A DNA stretch of 64,000 nucleotides from an uncultured Mucilaginibacter sp. (GTDB lineage: Bacteria > Bacteroidota > Bacteroidia > Sphingobacteriales > Sphingobacteriaceae), in contig CAITEP010000008.1 in assembly GCA_903891475.1 (NCBI GenBank), positions 146,469 to 210,468 of the forward strand. Direction: 5' to 3'. Shown piece after piece: positions 42,887 to 50,754 of this stretch (positions are counted from its first letter, which is position 1; each line of letters starts with the position of its first letter). Below the pieces are notes generated by a model. That model did no database searches, was not told the origin of the DNA, and worked only from the letters and a program-made list of their open reading frames with translations. Made by a program: the position numbers and the translations under genes.

Positions 42887-43302
42887 AAGGTATGTAATTT
42901 ATTAAAACCTATAATAATTTAGGTTTATTAAAGGATGTTTATTTATTCCTAGCAATGTTTGTAAATAACCTGAAGAATCTTTAATATGCACAAGAATACA
43001 AAAAAAAATTAGTTATCAAAAAGAGATTAGCTACTTAATAGCCTTAACTATCGTGGTTAACCAAAGCAGGTAGTTTTTTTAAATAATACGACCTTTCTTA
43101 TCACTTCGTATTTTAATTCAATAAAAAATTCATCAAATATCAGCCGCGGAATGAAAATCATTTATTGATTTAGTTGCAGCCTAAATAAGAATAAATGGGG
43201 TTGATTAAAAAGACTGCTGATAATCGTACATATAAAAAATAAAAATATAGTTTTGACTTATTACTTTACTAAACACAACCAAATTTTATTACCCTAATTT
43301 TG
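42887..43302. other. Divergent promoter spacer between the MBOAT operon and trhO
   Basis: A non-coding AT-rich stretch. Close to the MBOAT start, AAACCTA (42905-42911) and TAGGTTT (42920-42926) form a perfect 7-bp inverted repeat 18 nt upstream of the ATG, a candidate operator for the acyl operon. GGTTAACC near 43055 is a short palindrome. No gene or RNA is visible. Confidence 0.45.
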
Positions 43303-43310
43303 TACATTTG
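43303..43310 (+). promoter_or_regulatory. TAnnTTTG promoter box before trhO
   Basis: TACATTTG matches the -7 consensus and gives a leader of about 35 nt to the ATG at 43351. Confidence 0.5.
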
Positions 43311-43350
43311 CAGCTCATTTAACGCCGTTTGCAGCGGCATCAATGATTTT

Positions 43351-44307
43351 ATGGAAAAATACAATACCCTACTGTACTATTGTTATTCAACAATAGACAA
43401 TGCGGAGCAATTTGCTGCCGATCATCTCGTTTTTTGTAAAAGCTTGGGTTTAACGGGTCGCATCATTGTGGCTATCGAAGGCTTAAATGGCACCGTTTCG
43501 GGTACCGAATTGGCTTGCAATACCTATATGCAAACCTTGCATGCCGACCCGCGTTTTGCCAATATTGATTTCAAGGTTGATGTGGTGGATACCCCCTCCT
43601 TTGTTAAAATGCATGTGCGCCACAAAACCGAAATTGTGCATTCAGGCTTGCGCGACCCGGAAATAATCAATCCGCAAAAACAAACAGGTAAACACCTGGA
43701 GCCTAAAGATTTTTTGGCGATGAAGGATGATGAGGATGTAGTTATTTTGGATGTGCGCTCCAACTATGAGCATAATTTAGGTAAGTTTAAAAATGCCATT
43801 ACGCTTGATATTGAAAACTTTAGGGATTTCCCCGAAAAAATAAATGAGCTGGCCAAATACAAAGACAAAAAAATACTCACCTACTGCACAGGCGGCATAA
43901 AATGTGAAAAAGCTTCGGCGCTTTTACTGCACGAGGGTTTTAAAGATGTTTATCAGCTACATGGGGGTATCATAAAATATGGCAAAGAGGCTGGCGGACA
44001 AGATTTTGAAGGCAAATGTTATGTTTTTGATAACCGATTATCAGTAGAGGTGAACCATGTAAATCCGGTGATTATTTCTACCTGTTTTAACTGCGGTAAA
44101 ACCACCCAAAAAATGATTAACTGTGCCAACCCCGAATGCAACGAGCATTTTACCCAATGCGATGAATGCGGCGAAAAAATGGATGGCTGCTGCAGCGACG
44201 CTTGCAAGGCGCATCCACGAAAAAGGGTTTATGATGGTACTGGCTATTATGTAAAAGTTCCCCAACCCGTAAATACCAGCAAAAAAGGGAAAGTGGTGGT
44301 TGAGTAA
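43351..44307 (+). CDS. trhO: tRNA uridine(34) hydroxylase TrhO (rhodanese family, UPF0176)
   Basis: 318 aa from ATG 43351, which follows the promoter box; an upstream TTG would precede the normal N terminus. An N-terminal ferredoxin-like domain (GRIIVAIEGLNGTVSGT) is followed by a rhodanese domain with the active cysteine in LTYCTGGIKCEKAS. The C-terminal cysteine-rich zinc-like segment (CFNCGKTTQKM, CDECGEKMDGCCSDAC) is typical. It hydroxylates U34 of several tRNAs in an oxygen-dependent manner. Confidence 0.88.
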   Translation: MEKYNTLLYYCYSTIDNAEQFAADHLVFCKSLGLTGRIIVAIEGLNGTVSGTELACNTYMQTLHADPRFANIDFKVDVVDTPSFVKMHVRHKTEIVHSGLRDPEIINPQKQTGKHLEPKDFLAMKDDEDVVILDVRSNYEHNLGKFKNAITLDIENFRDFPEKINELAKYKDKKILTYCTGGIKCEKASALLLHEGFKDVYQLHGGIIKYGKEAGGQDFEGKCYVFDNRLSVEVNHVNPVIISTCFNCGKTTQKMINCANPECNEHFTQCDECGEKMDGCCSDACKAHPRKRVYDGTGYYVKVPQPVNTSKKGKVVVE

Positions 44308-44425
44308 AAGGGTGTATTAATCTCACAGCCAGTTTGTATTAAAATTAAGGGGCTGATCAGGTTATCAAATAAAAGTAGAACCAAGCAGAACAACTTATTT
44401 AACAGGATTAATTAAAATAGAAACT

Positions 44426-44433
44426 TATTTTTG
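44426..44433 (+). promoter_or_regulatory. TAnnTTTG promoter box directly before the HAD gene
   Basis: TATTTTTG ends 4 nt before the ATG at 44438, which predicts a leaderless mRNA. Confidence 0.45.
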
Positions 44434-44437
44434 TATC

Positions 44438-44911
44438 ATGTTGATTTTGTTAGACATAGATGGAGTAATGGTACCAGCAAATTCTTGGAAAAAACCGGAA
44501 TTTCATGCTGATGGCTTTCCGGTTTTCAGTAGTAGGTCTACATCCGCGTTACAAAAAATCATAACGGAAACAGGGGCGTCCATTTTATTAACTACATCAC
44601 ACAAAACAAAATATAATATGGCTGAATGGCAGCATATTTTTGAATTAAGAGGGGTTAAGGCTAACCGGATTAATAGCTTAACAAGCAATAGCCTTGAAAT
44701 AAATCGTAAGGATGAGATATTAAATTGGTATCAATCAAAACACAAACCTAACGAACGCTTTGTAATAATTGACGACGATAAAATACTGAACCAATTACCA
44801 AGTCAGTTAAAAGATAATTTAGTGCTAACAAGCTCCTCAGTAGGATTAACAGATGAACTAGCCGAACACGCCATTTCAATTCTTAAAAACTCGGCAGTTA
44901 ATTTAGTTTAG
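44438..44911 (+). CDS. HAD-like phosphatase domain protein
   Basis: 157 aa. ILLDIDGVMVP gives the HAD nucleophile and general acid, ILLTTSHK the second motif, and FVIIDDDKIL the acidic motif. The lineage resembles the HAD domain found in Swiss-army-knife RNA-repair proteins, though here it stands alone. Substrate unknown, possibly nucleotide or polynucleotide ends. It is not clearly linked to the genes on either side. Confidence 0.7.
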   Translation: MLILLDIDGVMVPANSWKKPEFHADGFPVFSSRSTSALQKIITETGASILLTTSHKTKYNMAEWQHIFELRGVKANRINSLTSNSLEINRKDEILNWYQSKHKPNERFVIIDDDKILNQLPSQLKDNLVLTSSSVGLTDELAEHAISILKNSAVNLV

Positions 44912-45001
44912 GAGTTGCCATTTTTTCTATCTCCACCCTTGGTTAACACCTCTTAATTCTCATATCTCGAATGATGTTTTCCTTACCATTTTAATCTCCA
45001 C

Positions 45002-45136
45002 CTACAACATAAAACCTACAACTTTCAACTCATAAATTATAATTTCACTATAATTTGATAGGCTTCGATGATAGTTTCATCGGTTTAAATGATAGTTTCT
45101 CATAATTTGATTATAATTTCAACGGTCGAAATTATA
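45002..45136. repeat. Repeat-rich spacer with ACAAC tract and three hairpins
   Basis: Between the convergent HAD and LysR genes. It starts with an ACAAC-type tract (45002-45031) related to 61807-61836 and 61924-61954. Then come five TATAATTT-like words and two perfect hairpins: CGATGA/TCATCG (45066-45082) and TATAATTTC/GAAATTATA (45112-45136, 9-bp arms, 7-nt loop). The last is followed by a T-run and may be a two-way terminator. Confidence 0.6.
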
Positions 45137-45193
45137 GTTTGGTGGCGATTTTTTTGGTGTATTTTTTGAAAAATTAGCAACATTTTAACCATT

Positions 45194-46093
45194 TCATTTG
45201 CCGATACAGCTCATGGCATAGTTGATAAAGTTGCCTGTCAATCCATAATCTTCCGTGCCCTTACGGCGAATAAAAAAGAAATCGCGGGTAATTTTTAAGC
45301 CCTCAATAGGCACCTCAACCAATTCACCCTCAGCCAGTTGTCGGATGATTGACGGACGAGGCATAAAACCAAGACATTGATCGGCCAATAAAAAGTTTTT
45401 CAAAGCCTCTGTACCGCCTAATCGTATTTTGATAGATAGGTCAGCCGGCTTAATGTGTAGGATGGATAATGCCTTTAACAAAGCATTCAAAGTACCCGAA
45501 CCTCGTTCGCGCAAAGCCAATGGTGTTCTTAAAAACTGCTTGATTGTTAACGACTTACCGGCCAGCGGACTCTTAGCCGAACATACCGGAATCACTTCAT
45601 CGCTCATAAATGGCTTGTATGATACCGTGGTGAGTTTATTTTCAACCTCTATAATGCCAATATCAACTTCGTGCGTAAGTAAGGCATTCAATATGTATTC
45701 CGAATTACGGTTTACCAATTGCACCCCCACATTGCTGTATTCCCGTTGAAAGCCGGATAAAATAGGTGGCAATATATATAAGGCAATAGTGGTACTGGCA
45801 CCCAAACGCAAATGCCCCGCCGCATGCGATAGACTGCTTAAAACAGATAAATCATATTCCGCTTTGCGCTCAATTTCGGTAGCTTGCAGTAAATATTCGT
45901 TTAGTTTAGTGCCTGCTTCGGTAAGTACAATGCTACTGCCCTTCCGTTCAAACAAAGGCACTTTATATTGGTCCTCCAATAACTTAATATGCTTACTTAC
46001 AGCAGGTTGGGTAACAAATAAAATTTGCGCTGCCTTGCTAAAACTCAAGTTGGCGGCAACCTCCATAAAAACCCGGTGCGAAAAGGATATCAT
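45194..46093 (-). CDS. LysR family transcriptional regulator
   Basis: 299 aa. The N-terminal helix-turn-helix FMEVAANLSFSKAAQILFVTQPAVSKHIKLLE is standard, and the C-terminal half is a periplasmic-binding-like effector domain. The subgroup with LALRERGSGT often regulates a divergent sulfate-exporter-like (YeiH) gene, but none is here. A 14-bp palindrome covers its own promoter and start codon, so autoregulation is likely. Confidence 0.9.
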   Translation of the reverse strand: MISFSHRVFMEVAANLSFSKAAQILFVTQPAVSKHIKLLEDQYKVPLFERKGSSIVLTEAGTKLNEYLLQATEIERKAEYDLSVLSSLSHAAGHLRLGASTTIALYILPPILSGFQREYSNVGVQLVNRNSEYILNALLTHEVDIGIIEVENKLTTVSYKPFMSDEVIPVCSAKSPLAGKSLTIKQFLRTPLALRERGSGTLNALLKALSILHIKPADLSIKIRLGGTEALKNFLLADQCLGFMPRPSIIRQLAEGELVEVPIEGLKITRDFFFIRRKGTEDYGLTGNFINYAMSCIGK

Positions 46094-46131
46094 TTATACT
46101 GTTTTTACAAATATAGCAAAACAGTATAAAT
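46092..46131 (-). promoter_or_regulatory. 14-bp perfect palindrome over the LysR promoter and start codon
   Basis: ATTTATACTGTTTT (46092-46105) and AAAACAGTATAAAT (46118-46131) are perfect inverse arms around a 12-nt centre. The centre contains the minus-strand -7 box TATATTTG (46108-46115). One arm includes two bases of the ATG at 46093-46091. This fits a strong autoregulatory operator. Confidence 0.7.
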
Positions 46132-46171
46132 TATAGTTATAGTGGGTAGTTTATTGGTTAGTAGTTTTTTG

Positions 46172-46252
46172 GTGAGCGGTGAGTAGTGAGTAGTTGATTG
46201 GATTTAACCAACCAGCCAAATTCCCGACTCACCACTCAAATTCACCACTCAC
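46172..46252. repeat. GTGAGTGGTGA-type inverted arms
   Basis: GTGAGCGGTGA (46172-46182) pairs with TCACCACTCAC (46242-46252), and GAGTAGTGAGT (46181-46191) pairs with ACTCACCACTC (46227-46237), each with one mismatch. The result is a long double hairpin. It lies after the 3' end of the secreted-protein gene and before the LysR promoter, and may act as its terminator. Confidence 0.6.
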
Positions 46253-46269
46253 TAAATAAACACACTAAA

Positions 46270-47016
46270 CTAATTTCTAACCCTTTCAAAGTATTGGCTA
46301 GTGAATTGATAGGTGATAAATTTATGCGTCATTTTGTAATTACCATCCACCAAAGGGATTTGAAGGGTATTGGTTTTATCATCAAAAAGGATGATAGGTC
46401 TTACCTTCCAGTCCACAACAGAACGAAAATCATATCCATACCGAATTTCACTTTTTAAACCCGATTTTGTCTTAATAATTTTCGCGTTTGTATTTAGTTT
46501 TCCGTCTTTTATGGTAAAACATTGCACACCACCACCAACATCTTTTGTTGAACCAATTTCTAGAAAACTACATAAATAATAGGTTTCGCCATTGGTGTTA
46601 AATGAATATATCTTAGTATAATTAAGTCTGCTTTCGCCCTCTACCATTGGGGTATCTAATATTGCGTAAGTTTTATCCCCTACTTTATATTGGAATACGC
46701 TTTCAAAAAAAAGCCATGTACCACCACCATTGGTATCCCAGGAATAAATTCTTAAATTTCCATCCGTGGCTGTCGAAATTACTAATCCATTGGTAACCAG
46801 TTTACTAAACTTTTGATTGATTGTATTTGGAAATTTTTCAGTGTAAAATTTTAACTTTTTAGCAAATTGAGAATTAAATTCAAAAATTTTATCTTGATTC
46901 TTGTCTCCGTCAATTTTCTTGAATGCATTTAACAAGTCGGCTTCAATTGCTTCGGGTGTTTGGGCAAACAATACACCATTAAATAAAAGGAATAAAAATG
47001 TAAATAATTGCTTCAT
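46270..47016 (-). CDS. Secreted protein of unknown function
   Basis: 248 aa with a signal peptide (MKQLFTFLFLLFNGVLFAQ). The mature part is beta-rich, with GNLRIYSWDTNGGGTWLFFE and RYGYDFRSVVDWKVRPIILF. A repeated aromatic/glycine pattern suggests a beta-propeller-like or sandwich fold, but no domain is recognised. Not linked to neighbours by spacing. Confidence 0.65.
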   Translation of the reverse strand: MKQLFTFLFLLFNGVLFAQTPEAIEADLLNAFKKIDGDKNQDKIFEFNSQFAKKLKFYTEKFPNTINQKFSKLVTNGLVISTATDGNLRIYSWDTNGGGTWLFFESVFQYKVGDKTYAILDTPMVEGESRLNYTKIYSFNTNGETYYLCSFLEIGSTKDVGGGVQCFTIKDGKLNTNAKIIKTKSGLKSEIRYGYDFRSVVDWKVRPIILFDDKTNTLQIPLVDGNYKMTHKFITYQFTSQYFERVRN

Positions 47017-47080
47017 GTGATTAAAGTTTAAATCCGCTTCTAAAATAGCATATTAGGCTTTTAGATACTATTTATTTGAA

Positions 47081-47116
47081 CAAAAAAATAGGGATAATCT
47101 TTTAATCATCCCTATT
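47081..47116 (-). terminator. Terminator of asd
   Basis: AATAGGGAT (47087-47095) and ATCCCTATT (47108-47116) form a perfect 9-bp stem. On the minus strand the stem is followed by a run of T, about 60 nt past the asd stop and after the repeat element. Confidence 0.75.
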
Positions 47117-47132
47117 ACTTAAATTTTTCTTA

Positions 47133-47166
47133 AAGTCTCCCCTATCGGGGGAGATTTAGAGGGGGC
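47133..47166 (+). repeat. REP-like CTCCCC/GGGGAG element, copy 2
   Basis: Identical to 12942-12975 except at one position (CTATCG instead of CTACCG). It lies between the asd stop (10 nt away) and the asd terminator, in the same orientation as copy 1. Confidence 0.8.
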
Positions 47167-47176
47167 TTCACCAAAC

Positions 47177-48184
47177 CTAAGCCTCTACCGCCTGCCCAAT
47201 TAAATGCTTGGCATATAAATATTCGGCTATTTGTACCGCGTTGGTAGCAGCTCCTTTGCGTAAATTGTCGGATACGATCCAGCAGTTTAAGGTATTTGGC
47301 TGACTTTCATCCCTACGGATACGACCAACAAAAACCTCGTCCTTATCATGAGCGTCCAACGGCATTGGATATTTTAAATTGGCTAAATCATCAACCACTA
47401 CAATACCCGGCGATTTTGCCAGCAATTGCTTTACTTCCTCTACATCAAAATCGTTCAAAAACTCAATATTAACCGACTCTGAGTGACCGCCCATTACCGG
47501 GATGCGCACGGTGGTAGCAGTTACCTTAATGCTTTCATCGCCCATAATTTTTACAGTCTCGTTTACCATTTTCATTTCTTCCTTGGTATAGCCGTTTTCG
47601 GTAAATACGTCAATTTGAGGTATAACATTTAGGTCGATGGTATAAGGATATACTTTGGGTCCGTCAATGCCATTGCGCTCGTTAAACAATTGCTCTACCG
47701 CCTTAACTCCTGTACCGGTAACAGATTGGTAGGTAGATACCACTACCCTTTTTATTTTATAAGTATCGTGCAATGGTTTTAAAGCAACTACCATTTGTAT
47801 GGTGGAGCAATTAGGGTTGGCGATGATTTTATCATCGGCAGTAAGCACATGAGCGTTTACCTCGGGTACAACCAATTTTTTGGTTGGGTCCATACGCCAG
47901 GCCGATGAATTATCAATAACAGTAGTACCAACCGCGGCAAACAGAGGAGCTTGTGCCAATGAAGTACTGCCACCTGCCGAAAATATAGCCACATCGGGCT
48001 TCTGTTTTATCGCATCCTCAACAGAAACCACCTTAAACTGCTTACCCTTAAAAGTGATTTCTTTACCTACACTTTTAGCGGAAGCTACCGGGATTAATTC
48101 TGATACGGGGAAGTTGCGTTCTGCCAGAACTTGCAACATTTTAGTGCCCACTAAACCTGTGGCACCTACTACTGCGACTTTCAT
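47177..48184 (-). CDS. asd: Aspartate-semialdehyde dehydrogenase
   Basis: 335 aa. GATGLVGTKMLQVL binds NADP, IANPNCSTIQMVVAL carries the catalytic cysteine, and RIPVMGGHSESVNIEF carries the active-site histidine. It reduces aspartyl phosphate to the semialdehyde, the branch point for lysine/diaminopimelate, threonine and methionine. It is a single-gene unit with its own terminator. Its leader can fold into alternative short stems. Confidence 0.96.
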   Translation of the reverse strand: MKVAVVGATGLVGTKMLQVLAERNFPVSELIPVASAKSVGKEITFKGKQFKVVSVEDAIKQKPDVAIFSAGGSTSLAQAPLFAAVGTTVIDNSSAWRMDPTKKLVVPEVNAHVLTADDKIIANPNCSTIQMVVALKPLHDTYKIKRVVVSTYQSVTGTGVKAVEQLFNERNGIDGPKVYPYTIDLNVIPQIDVFTENGYTKEEMKMVNETVKIMGDESIKVTATTVRIPVMGGHSESVNIEFLNDFDVEEVKQLLAKSPGIVVVDDLANLKYPMPLDAHDKDEVFVGRIRRDESQPNTLNCWIVSDNLRKGAATNAVQIAEYLYAKHLIGQAVEA

Positions 48185-48613
48185 TTTTTGTTTTGTTTTT
48201 AAATACCCTGCCAGCCTTTTAAATTGCTTACAGGGCTGTTATAAATAATGGATTAAATAAATTAAACTTCAAATATGCGAATTTTTTGTGGATTAAATAA
48301 TTAGCCGCTATAAAAAGCATATAAAAATGGTAGTTTACCTAGATAAAAACAGATACACCCTACCTAATTAAATTAAGCGCTTGGTGGCTTTTAATTCAAA
48401 AATTGAACCTTATATAGCTATGTAGGGGTGAAAATTAATTTAAAAGGAGTTTAAACGGTATTTAAACGGTTTTAAAATTGGGGGAAGAAAAAGCTTGACG
48501 GACGTGAGCCAAAAAATTACCAAAACAAATTTACCATCGTATCAAAAAAATAATTGAAGCTCGAAAGTTGATAACATGCGCATACAATTAATTTACATAA
48601 CAAAGCATTTTTT
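48185..48613. other. Divergent promoter spacer between asd and tdh
   Basis: AT-rich and non-coding. In the asd leader, CCCTG (48206-48210) can pair with CAGGG (48231-48235) or CAGCC (48212-48216) with GGCTG (48234-48238); the two overlap and exclude each other. TTTAAACGGT is repeated in tandem near 48451-48472. No riboswitch family is recognised. Confidence 0.35.
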
Positions 48614-48621
48614 TACCTTTG
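48614..48621 (+). promoter_or_regulatory. TAnnTTTG promoter box before tdh
   Basis: TACCTTTG is an exact match, 18 nt before the ATG at 48640. Confidence 0.5.
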
Positions 48622-48639
48622 CCCGTAAACCTGTAATAA

Positions 48640-49593
48640 ATGAGCGAAAAGATTTTGGTTATAGGCGCTAACGGTCAAATTGGTACCGAGCTGGTGGCTG
48701 CGTTACGAGGCGTATACGGTATAGATGCCATCATCGCATCGGATATTAGGGAACCAAACTACCCCACTAGTAAAAACAATGGCCCTTTCGAAATTGTAAA
48801 TGTGCTGGATGATGATAATTTGCGCAAGGTTTTTATCAAGCACCAACCTACGCAAGTTTATTTGCTCGCCGCCATCCTATCAGCCATAGGCGAGCAAAAA
48901 CCCAAATTAGCCTGGGATTTAAACATGAGCGGTTTGCTGCATGTGCTCGATTTGGCTGTAGAATTTAAAGTCGCCAAAGTATTTTGGCCCAGCTCCATCG
49001 CTGTTTTTGGGCCGCATTCGCCACAATTCAATACGCCCCAATATTGTGTGATGGATCCGAACACAGTTTATGGTTTCAGCAAATTGGCCGGTGAGCGTTG
49101 GTGCGAATATTATTTTACAAAATATGGTTTGGATGTAAGGAGTTTGCGCTACCCCGGTTTAATTGGCTGGAGAGCTAACCCTGGTGGCGGTACAACCGAT
49201 TATGCGGTGCAGATATTTCATGAGGCTTTAAGAAATGGTACATATGAATGCTTTCTTTCTGCAAATACCGCCTTACCCATGATGTATATGGACGATGCGA
49301 TTAGGGCTACCCTTAGTTTAATGGACGCTCCGCCCGACAAGATTAAAATTCGTTCATCTTACAATTTGGCAGGTATTAGCATTACCCCTGCAGCCTTGGC
49401 ATCCGAAATTAAAAAACATATACCCGATTTTGAAATAAGCTTTGCGGAGCACGACCCTCGACAAGCCATTGCCGATAGCTGGCCAAAATCGATAGATGAT
49501 AGTGCCGCGCAAACAGATTGGGCTTGGGCATTAGAATATGATTTACCAAAAATTGTGGAAGATATGCTTAAAAACCTGAAAAGCATTATTTAA
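48640..49593 (+). CDS. tdh: L-threonine 3-dehydrogenase, short-chain (epimerase-like) type
   Basis: 317 aa extended SDR of the NAD-dependent epimerase fold: VIGANGQIGTELVAAL for NAD, PSSIAVFGPHSP, and the YGFSKLAGERW catalytic Tyr/Lys. SLRYPGLIGWRANPGGGTTDYA and PMMYMDDAIRATL are characteristic of the GalE-like threonine dehydrogenase. It oxidises threonine to 2-amino-3-ketobutyrate, the substrate of kbl at 35624. The two genes are about 12 kb apart here. Confidence 0.88.
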   Translation: MSEKILVIGANGQIGTELVAALRGVYGIDAIIASDIREPNYPTSKNNGPFEIVNVLDDDNLRKVFIKHQPTQVYLLAAILSAIGEQKPKLAWDLNMSGLLHVLDLAVEFKVAKVFWPSSIAVFGPHSPQFNTPQYCVMDPNTVYGFSKLAGERWCEYYFTKYGLDVRSLRYPGLIGWRANPGGGTTDYAVQIFHEALRNGTYECFLSANTALPMMYMDDAIRATLSLMDAPPDKIKIRSSYNLAGISITPAALASEIKKHIPDFEISFAEHDPRQAIADSWPKSIDDSAAQTDWAWALEYDLPKIVEDMLKNLKSII

Positions 49594-49748
49594 CCCTTTA
49601 AATATCAATTACCATTTATTTGAATAAATTTAAAACCCTATATAAAAACTAATATTATATTTAACCGCTTTGCCAATTGTAGGCAAGCATCTATTATTCT
49701 TCCGGTTATTTAGGTAGAATAATGGCCTATTAAAAATGAAATAAAGCT

Positions 49749-50474
49749 ATGGGAAGAGCATTTGAGTTCCGAAAAGAGAGAAAGTTAAAGCGTTGGTCGA
49801 AGATGGCCGTACAGTTTACACGCTTGGGTAAAGAAATTGTGATGGCCGTAAAAGCCGGTGGTGGCGATGTAAATACCAATTCGCGCCTGCGCACCGCGGT
49901 ACAAAATGCCAAGGCAGTAAACATGCCAAAAGACCGTGTGGAAGCTGCCATAAAACGTGCCACCAGCCGTGATGAAAAAGATTACGAAGAAATTGTATAT
50001 GAGGGATATGCCCCGCATGGCGTAGCTATTTTGGTGGAGACCGCTACTGATAACATTAACCGTACCGTTGCCAACGTGCGCAGCTATTTTACCAAATATG
50101 GCGGTGCCTTGGGCAAAACAGGATCGTTGGATTTTATTTTTACCCGTAAATCTGTATTTACTTTTGAGCCCGGCGAGCGCGACTTGGAAGAACTTGAATT
50201 TGAATTAATAGATGCCGGTTTAGAGGATTTATTTGTGGAGGCCGATGAAGAAGGCAATGATTTAGCGGTGGTGCATGCCGCTTTTGAAGACTTTGGTAAG
50301 ATGCAAAAAGCGATGGAAAGTGCAGGCATTGAAGTAAAATCGGCCAAGTTGGAGCGGGTTGCACAATCATTCCATGAAGTTACCGAAGAGCAGGTAACCG
50401 AAATCATGAAATTGATTGACCGTTTGGAGGAAGATGATGATGTACAAGCCGTTTATCATAACATGGCGGAATAA
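49749..50474 (+). CDS. YebC/PmpR family DNA-binding protein
   Basis: 241 aa in three domains. MGRAFEFRKERKLKRWSKMA and GGGDVNTNSRLRTAVQNAKA at the start and YEEIVYEGYAPHGVAILVET in the middle are the family signature. Members act as transcription regulators or, in recent work on the TACO1/YebC group, assist translation of proline-rich stretches. The role here is not specified by context. Confidence 0.9.
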   Translation: MGRAFEFRKERKLKRWSKMAVQFTRLGKEIVMAVKAGGGDVNTNSRLRTAVQNAKAVNMPKDRVEAAIKRATSRDEKDYEEIVYEGYAPHGVAILVETATDNINRTVANVRSYFTKYGGALGKTGSLDFIFTRKSVFTFEPGERDLEELEFELIDAGLEDLFVEADEEGNDLAVVHAAFEDFGKMQKAMESAGIEVKSAKLERVAQSFHEVTEEQVTEIMKLIDRLEEDDDVQAVYHNMAE

Positions 50475-50536
50475 GAGTGTTCAAATTAATTTGAGCATAT
50501 CATACTTTTATTAATTATTTCCGTTAAGGATAAGTT

Positions 50537-50752
50537 ATGCCTATTATAAAAAAACGAAAAGAAGAACAAGAACTCAAAGTTACTTTTAATAACGGGTTGC
50601 TTTTTTTGCAACGTCCTGATAAAAAGCCGGTTGCCTTCCCTATTGAGTGGTTCCCGAAATTGATGAATGCCAGCGAAGCGGAATTGGCCGATTGGGAGCA
50701 AACCGATAAAGGCATACATTTTAACCAATTGGATGAGGATGTTTCCTTTTAG
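50537..50752 (+). CDS. DUF2442 protein
   Basis: 71 aa. VTFNNGLLFLQRPDKKPVAFP and the ADWEQTDKGIHFNQLDEDVS end match DUF2442, a small beta-rich family of unknown function that often sits beside toxin-like DUF4160 proteins. No DUF4160 gene is adjacent here. The next gene begins 2 nt after its stop. Confidence 0.75.
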   Translation: MPIIKKRKEEQELKVTFNNGLLFLQRPDKKPVAFPIEWFPKLMNASEAELADWEQTDKGIHFNQLDEDVSF

Positions 50753-50754
50753 CT

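Noticed and set aside
42905..42926. AAACCTA/TAGGTTT repeat as a certain operator of the acyl operon
   Set aside because: The arms are only 7 bp in very AT-rich DNA, so it is noted in the spacer entry but not claimed as a finding.
45429..46136. Plus-strand ORFs across the LysR gene (45429-45749, 45789-46136)
   Set aside because: Both are antisense to a complete LysR protein and have no family features.
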